A stretch of DNA of 8,209 bases, from positions 1-8,209 of the forward strand of contig JAXDLH010000094.1 in NCBI GenBank assembly GCA_034666705.1, given 5' to 3'. A program made the position numbers and the translations under genes. The notes beneath the pieces are model-generated. The model saw nothing but the letters and a program-made list of their open reading frames with translations. It did not search any database and was not told the origin of the DNA. Source of the DNA: JAXDLH01 sp034666705. Its GTDB lineage: Bacteria; Chloroflexota; UBA6077; SHYK01. This document shows, in pieces, positions 5,104 through 8,209 of this stretch. Every line of letters starts with the position of its first letter. Within the stretch, counting starts at the first letter, position 1.

Positions 5104-5799
5104 ATGGCATTGAGCCCCGATTTCCGAAATCAGATCCCAATGGTGGTGGAGTCCACAAGCCGCGGGGAGCGTGCCTACGACGTGTTCTCGCTGCTGCTCA
5201 AGGAACGGATCGTGTTCCTCGGGACGCCGATCGACGACTTCATCGCTAACCTGATCATCGCGCAGCTCCTCTTCCTCGAGCGCGAGGATCCAGAGAAGGA
5301 CATTCAGCTCTACATCCACTCGCCGGGCGGCAGCGTCACGGCGGGACTGGCGATCTACGACACGATGCAGCTCGTGCGCCCGGACGTCTCGACGATCTGC
5401 GTCGGCATGGCCGCGAGCATGGGCGCGACCCTGTTGGTCGCGGGCGCCAAGGGCAAGCGGTTCTCGCTGCCGAACTCGACGGTCATGCTCCATCAGGCGT
5501 CCGGCGGGTTCGAGGGCACGGCCGCAGACATCCAGATCCATGCCCGCGAGGTGCTGCGCCTCCAGAATCGGCTGCGGGAGATCCTGCAGATCCACACCGG
5601 CCAATCGCTCGAGCGCATTACGCTCGACGCAGATCGCGACTTCTTCCTCACGCCCGAGCAGGCGCTCGAGTACGGGGTGATCGACCAGATTCTGGGCCGC
5701 AGCGAGACGCCGCCCTCGAACGGGTCAACGCACGTGACCACGCCTGCGGCGCCCGCTCGCGCGGCCCGGAACGATCGCGACGAACCGAGCACGTCGTAG
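5104..5799 (+). CDS. clpP: ATP-dependent Clp protease proteolytic subunit ClpP
   Basis: A 231-aa serine peptidase that forms the double-heptamer proteolytic chamber fed by Clp ATPases in the cytoplasm. The catalytic triad is intact: S105 (in GMAASMGA), H130 (in MLHQASGG) and D179 (in DADRDF), with the same 25- and 49-residue spacings as E. coli S97/H122/D171. The N-terminal RAYDVFSLLLKERIVFLG and the YIHSPGGSVTAG motif (oxyanion region) are typical. Two differences from the common form are M102 where most have Q, and a polar tail of about 32 residues after GVIDQILGR, rich in T, A, P and S, making it longer than the usual 193-207 aa. ATG 5104 has TGGAGAAAGAG directly upstream; ATG 5086, overlapping the HTH stop, would add six residues. 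No clpX or second clpP follows, so it may be an extra paralogue. Confidence 0.95.
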   Translation: MALSPDFRNQIPMVVESTSRGERAYDVFSLLLKERIVFLGTPIDDFIANLIIAQLLFLEREDPEKDIQLYIHSPGGSVTAGLAIYDTMQLVRPDVSTICVGMAASMGATLLVAGAKGKRFSLPNSTVMLHQASGGFEGTAADIQIHAREVLRLQNRLREILQIHTGQSLERITLDADRDFFLTPEQALEYGVIDQILGRSETPPSNGSTHVTTPAAPARAARNDRDEPSTS

Positions 5800-5923
5800 C
5801 CGCCTCCCTCCCGTCGGCGCCACCGTGCAGGCGCGATTAAAACGATATTGCCCGCTTCCCGTCGCACGCCTCGGGCCGCCTCCCGACACCATCGTGCAGA
5901 CGTGATTGGCATGGCATTGCCCC
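5799..5923. repeat. Imperfect tandem duplication downstream of clpP
   Basis: Positions 5821-5854 and 5890-5923 align at 24 of 34 bases (shared CGTGCAG, GATT, ATTGCCC). Upstream of both lies GCCGCCTCCC (5799-5808 and 5876-5885), so the unit is about 70-77 bp long and was duplicated once, then diverged. No ORF explains the conservation. Confidence 0.5.
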
Positions 5924-5966
5924 GGTAAGGGCGGCCCCCGAGTTGCAGGGCCGGACATCGCGGTTC

Positions 5967-5992
5967 GTGGACACGTCCGGGCGGACGGCCAC
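5967..5992. repeat. Nested inverted repeat in the clpP-egtD gap
   Basis: CGTCC (5974-5978) pairs with GGACG (5983-5987) around GGGC, and GTGG (5967-5970) with CCAC (5989-5992) outside it. It is one of six hairpins within about 330 bp of noncoding DNA. An 11-nt direct repeat, GCAGGGCCGGA, occurs nearby at 5945-5955 and 6070-6080. Confidence 0.45.
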
Positions 5993-6030
5993 GTCGCAGG
6001 CTATGAATGCCAACGCCCGGCGATCCGGAG

Positions 6031-6066
6031 GGACAGGCGTGCCTGCCTGTCCGCGGCCTGCCGCGG
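6031..6066. repeat. Two abutting inverted repeats
   Basis: GGACAGGC (6031-6038) pairs perfectly with GCCTGTCC (6045-6052), loop GTGCCT. Immediately overlapping, CCGCGG at 6051-6056 and 6061-6066 flank CCTG. The two stems share bases 6051-6052 and so partly compete. The layout is typical of REP-like intergenic repeats in GC-rich bacteria. Confidence 0.55.
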
Positions 6067-6110
6067 AGCGCAGGGCCGGAACCGTTGGCACCGTGAAGTT
6101 CCGGGCTTGC

Positions 6111-6144
6111 CACGAATGCTTGGCGAACTCGCCAAGCGGTCGTG
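6111..6144. repeat. Strong palindromic hairpin in the clpP-egtD gap
   Basis: GCTTGGCGA (6118-6126) and TCGCCAAGC (6129-6137) are perfect 9-bp complements separated by two bases, extended outside a 2x2 internal loop by CACGA/TCGTG (6111-6115, 6140-6144). With so small a loop it may act as a DNA cruciform or bidirectional terminator; no T-run is present on either strand. Confidence 0.55.
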
Positions 6145-6179
6145 CCATGGTTGACTGCGCTCGACGCGCGGCGGATCCT

Positions 6180-6217
6180 TCGACAGAGCCGTCCTGAGCC
6201 TGTCGATGGGATCAGGA
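6180..6217. repeat. TCGACAG...CTGTCGA inverted repeat, probable dispersed intergenic element
   Basis: TCGACAG (6180-6186) pairs with CTGTCGA (6200-6206), and TCCTGA (6192-6197) with TCAGGA (6212-6217). The wording (TTCGACAG, GTCCTGAGCCTGTCGA, TCAGGATGAGCGG) matches a motif I recall as a very common intergenic repeat in environmental Chloroflexota-type genomes. The family identity is from memory. Confidence 0.5.
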
Positions 6218-6262
6218 TGAGCGGGGGGACGCCTGCCCCTACGGTCTACCCATCATTGGCCA

Positions 6263-6291
6263 CCAAACCCCGCCGTGTAGCGGGCGTTTGG
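6263..6291 (-). terminator. Stem-loop downstream of egtD, terminator-like
   Basis: CCAAAC+CCCGC (6263-6273) pairs with GCGGG+GTTTGG (6280-6291), an 11-bp stem with one bulged C (6285) and a 6-nt loop. On the minus strand it begins 10 nt after the egtD stop. It lacks a T-run. It is the best candidate for ending the egtBD transcript and may also stop readthrough from clpP. Confidence 0.5.
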
Positions 6292-6301
6292 CCGCCTGTT
6301 C

Positions 6302-7300
6302 CTACGGAGTGACGGACCGGGCAGCCAAAGCCACCGCGAATTTGCCGTCCGGGTCCGTGTGCCACTCGGCGAGGTCGAGGCCGGCTTCGGCGAGCGCGGC
6401 TGCGGCCGTCTCGCGCGTGTATTTGCATGAGATCTCGGTGAAGATCGTCTCGTCGGGGCGGATTGTGACGCGCAGGTCGAGGTTGCGCACCTGCACGAGC
6501 TGCGCGGTCTCCGGCTGCAGGTGCATCTCGATGCGGTCGTGCTCGCGGTTGTAGAACGCGACGTGGCGGTAGGCCTCGGGCACGAAGTCGGCGTGAAGCG
6601 CGCGGTTGACGACGCGGAGGATGTTGCGGTTGAACTCGGCCGTTACGCCAGCGGCGTCGTCGTACGCGGCTTCGAGGGTTGCCACGTCCTTGACCAGATC
6701 GACGCCGAGCAGGAAACGGCCATCGGGGCCAAGCAGCCCGCGCACGTCGCGCAGAAAGGCGCGGCGTTCGTCCTCGTTCAGGTTCCCAATCGTGCTGCCG
6801 AGGAACACGACGAGCCGGCGTCCGAGCGGCGGTGGCACGTGGCTGAGGTGGCGCATGAAGTCGCCGACGATCCCGTGGACCTGCAACCCGGCGTAACGGG
6901 CGAGCAGCCCGCGGGCAGAGGCGGCAATCATCGCCCGGTCGACGTCGATCGGGACGAATCGGCGCAGCTCGCCCGCGCGGTCGAAGGCGTCGAGCAGCGC
7001 CGTGGTCTTCTTCGACGAGCCGGAGCCGATCTCCACGACGTCGCCGAGGCCGTAGGCGCGCGCGAGTGGCTCGGCTATCGTTTGGAGGATCGCCAGCTCG
7101 GTGCGCGTCTGGTAGTACTCGGGCAGCTCGGTGATGCACTCGAACAGCTCGCCGCCACGCTCATCATAGAAGTATTTGGCGGGCAGCCACTTCTGCGGCG
7201 CCGTGAGACCGCGCCGCACGTCGTCCGCCATCGTCGCCGCCTGGTCGGCTGCGTCGTAGTAGACGTCGATCGTGAGTCGCTCGGTGCTCCCCACGCTCAC
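6302..7300 (-). CDS. egtD: L-histidine N-alpha-methyltransferase EgtD (ergothioneine biosynthesis)
   Basis: A 332-aa SAM-dependent enzyme that trimethylates histidine to hercynine, the first step of ergothioneine synthesis. SAM-binding features are EIGSGSSKKT (residues 90-99), PIDVD (117-121), GDFM (146-149) and VVFLGSTIGNLNEDE (164-178). The histidine-pocket residues known from M. smegmatis EgtD (Y56, N166, Y206, E282, S284, as I recall) appear at Y63, N173, Y213, E289 and S291, all with a constant offset of 7, strong evidence for the same substrate. The TEISCKY motif at 288-294 is characteristic. The length equals the family norm (about 320-330 aa). The start is GTG 7300, overlapping the egtB stop (GTGA, 7300-7297), so translation is coupled; frames opening further upstream run through egtB. 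The stop is the TAG at 6304-6302. A hairpin follows the gene. Confidence 0.95.
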   Translation of the reverse strand: MSVGSTERLTIDVYYDAADQAATMADDVRRGLTAPQKWLPAKYFYDERGGELFECITELPEYYQTRTELAILQTIAEPLARAYGLGDVVEIGSGSSKKTTALLDAFDRAGELRRFVPIDVDRAMIAASARGLLARYAGLQVHGIVGDFMRHLSHVPPPLGRRLVVFLGSTIGNLNEDERRAFLRDVRGLLGPDGRFLLGVDLVKDVATLEAAYDDAAGVTAEFNRNILRVVNRALHADFVPEAYRHVAFYNREHDRIEMHLQPETAQLVQVRNLDLRVTIRPDETIFTEISCKYTRETAAAALAEAGLDLAEWHTDPDGKFAVALAARSVTP

Positions 7301-8209
7301 GCGGCGTTCCGCGCGCAACGAAAGCCGCTGAAGATCTGCCGGCGGATCGGGTAGTCCCAGTTGCGGAAGGTGGTACGGGTCACGCCCGGGCGGACCGCCC
7401 ACGAGCCGCCACGCAGCATCTTGTACTCGTCGCCAAAGAACACCTCGGAGTACTCGCGGTAGGGCCACGCTTCGAAGCCGGGGTAGCCGTAGAAGTCGGT
7501 ATCCACCCACTCCCACACGTCGCCGATCATCTGCTGGCAACCATACGGACTCACGCCGCGCGGATAGGCGCCAACCTCGGCCGGGGCGAAGCTGAGCTGA
7601 TCGAGGTTGGCGCGCTCCGCGCTCGGCGGCTCATCGCCCCACGGGTACACGAGCTTCGTACGCCGGACCGGATCCCAAGACGCTGCTTTCTCCCACTCTG
7701 CCTCGGTTGGCAGCCGCTTGCCGGTCCAGCGGGCGTACGCCTCGGCCTCGTAGAAGCAGACGTGCTGCACCGGCTGCTGGGGATTGAGTGGCGCGACCCA
7801 GCCGTAAGTGTCCACGGCCCACGCGCCGTTGCGCTGCTCCCAGAACTGCGGCGCGTAAGCGCTGGAATCCGCGAGCCATGCGCGGCCCTTCTCAGACCAA
7901 TACGCTGGTTGCTTGTAGCCGCCCGCCTCGATAAAGCGCAGGTAGGCCGCGTTCGACACCGGCGTGGTGTCGATCCAGAAGCTCGGCACCTCGTGCACGT
8001 GCGCCGGCCGCTCGTTGTCGTATGCCACGGTGCGATCGTCGGTGCCCATCACGAACGGTCCGCCCTCGACGAGCACCTCAGCCTGCGCTGGCGGCGTGCC
8101 GCAGCGCGTTGGCGGCACGAACGGCCGGTAGCCAGGCGCCGCCATGAGCTGCAACGTAGCGAGCAGCGTCTCGTCGTGCTGGTACTCATGCTGAATGATC
8201 ATCTCGAAG
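7297..8209 (-). CDS. egtB: Hercynine oxygenase / sulfoxide synthase EgtB, C-terminal part (5' end outside window)
   Basis: Partial gene of about 304 visible codons, running off the right edge. EgtB is a non-heme iron enzyme joining hercynine to a thiol donor with O2 to give a sulfoxide. The fragment opens at the end of the DinB-like domain with HEYQHDET, supplying two of the three iron histidines (the HxxxH pair; the third lies outside). The formylglycine-synthase-like domain follows from VEGGPFVMGTD to FSGFRCAR. Counting from the in-frame ATG at 8202, Y248 and Y251 in PYREYSEVF correspond to active-site Y377/Y380 of M. thermoresistibile EgtB (from memory), and W282, D283 and R287 in NWDYPIR to W415/D416/R420. 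Those last two bind gamma-glutamylcysteine, so a type I, EgtA/EgtC-dependent route is inferred. No egtC lies between egtB and egtD. Confidence 0.95.
   Translation of the reverse strand, partial: FEMIIQHEYQHDETLLATLQLMAAPGYRPFVPPTRCGTPPAQAEVLVEGGPFVMGTDDRTVAYDNERPAHVHEVPSFWIDTTPVSNAAYLRFIEAGGYKQPAYWSEKGRAWLADSSAYAPQFWEQRNGAWAVDTYGWVAPLNPQQPVQHVCFYEAEAYARWTGKRLPTEAEWEKAASWDPVRRTKLVYPWGDEPPSAERANLDQLSFAPAEVGAYPRGVSPYGCQQMIGDVWEWVDTDFYGYPGFEAWPYREYSEVFFGDEYKMLRGGSWAVRPGVTRTTFRNWDYPIRRQIFSGFRCARNAA

Larger units (their letters stand above)
5800..6301. other. 502-bp noncoding, repeat-rich gap between convergent clpP and egtD
   Basis: No frame here shows a ribosome binding site, recognisable domain or consistent codon use. 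The open frames on both strands are fragments enriched in R, G, A and P with no shared start. The content is a diverged tandem duplication followed by several hairpins, listed separately. It looks like an accumulation of dispersed intergenic repeats. Confidence 0.6.

Noticed and set aside
5906..6197. Short open frames with a CHEC-type cysteine pair in the clpP-egtD gap
   Set aside because: They overlap hairpin repeats, have no ribosome binding site, and similar-looking translations occur on the opposite strand, as expected from palindromic DNA.
5799..6217. CRISPR array
   Set aside because: The repeats differ from one another, are not regularly spaced, and there are only two copies of the longest unit.
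6521..7354. Plus-strand open frame of 277 codons opposite egtD
   Set aside because: It is antisense to egtD, whose active-site residues are fully conserved. The frame is open only because of high GC and codon bias.

Overview
The window is GC-rich (I estimate mid-60s percent) with dense, short-spaced genes, frequent stop/start overlaps (ATGA, GTGA) and strong purine-rich ribosome binding sites. An LppP/LprE-like lipoprotein, a CoxG-like protein, ergothioneine genes and GC-rich hairpin repeats between genes would fit a soil or thermal bacterium of Chloroflexota (Thermomicrobia-like) or a related actinobacterial-type lineage. That placement is tentative and rests on gene content only. There are no tRNA or rRNA genes, CRISPR arrays, transposase genes or phage genes.

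Layout. Positions 1-362 (+) hold the C-terminal part of an LppP/LprE-type lipoprotein. After a perfect TATAAT box and a 12-bp palindrome, 509-1522 (+) encodes a seven-Asp-box beta-propeller of the sortilin/Ycf48 type. A second plus-strand cluster follows a long hairpin: a CoxG-like SRPBCC protein (1618-2082), a class I SAM methyltransferase (2142-2924) and an unrecognised 139-aa, probably beta-rich protein (2921-3340), the last two overlapping by ATGA. Positions 3341-3800 are sparsely coding, with two tiny in-frame ORFs (3492-3542 and 3582-3713) and a hairpin that covers the second ORF's ribosome binding site.

Two divergent units share the 4578-4795 region. On the minus strand, 3801-4577 encodes a heme-oxygenase-like diiron oxidase (TenA/PqqC/CADD fold class) with a complete apparent metal-ligand set. 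On the plus strand, an antitoxin-like XRE/HTH protein (about 4796-5089) overlaps the clpP reading frame (5104-5799, possibly 5086). Nested ATATC palindromes at the start of the HTH gene look like an autoregulatory operator, so the unit resembles a toxin-antitoxin operon with ClpP in the partner's place. No clpX is visible.

Positions 5800-6301, between the convergent clpP and egtD, carry no convincing gene. They are full of hairpins and imperfect duplications of the kind expected from dispersed intergenic repeats. The rest is a minus-strand ergothioneine operon: egtB (7297 to beyond the window edge) and egtD (6302-7300), overlapping by GTGA. EgtD makes hercynine from histidine and EgtB adds the sulfur donor oxidatively. 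Residues visible in EgtB favour the gamma-glutamylcysteine-dependent route, so egtA and egtC would be expected elsewhere.

The most unusual items are the HTH-clpP unit with its operator, the divergent diiron oxidase of unknown substrate, and the small-ORF pair with a possible translational switch. The remaining genes are recognisable family members.
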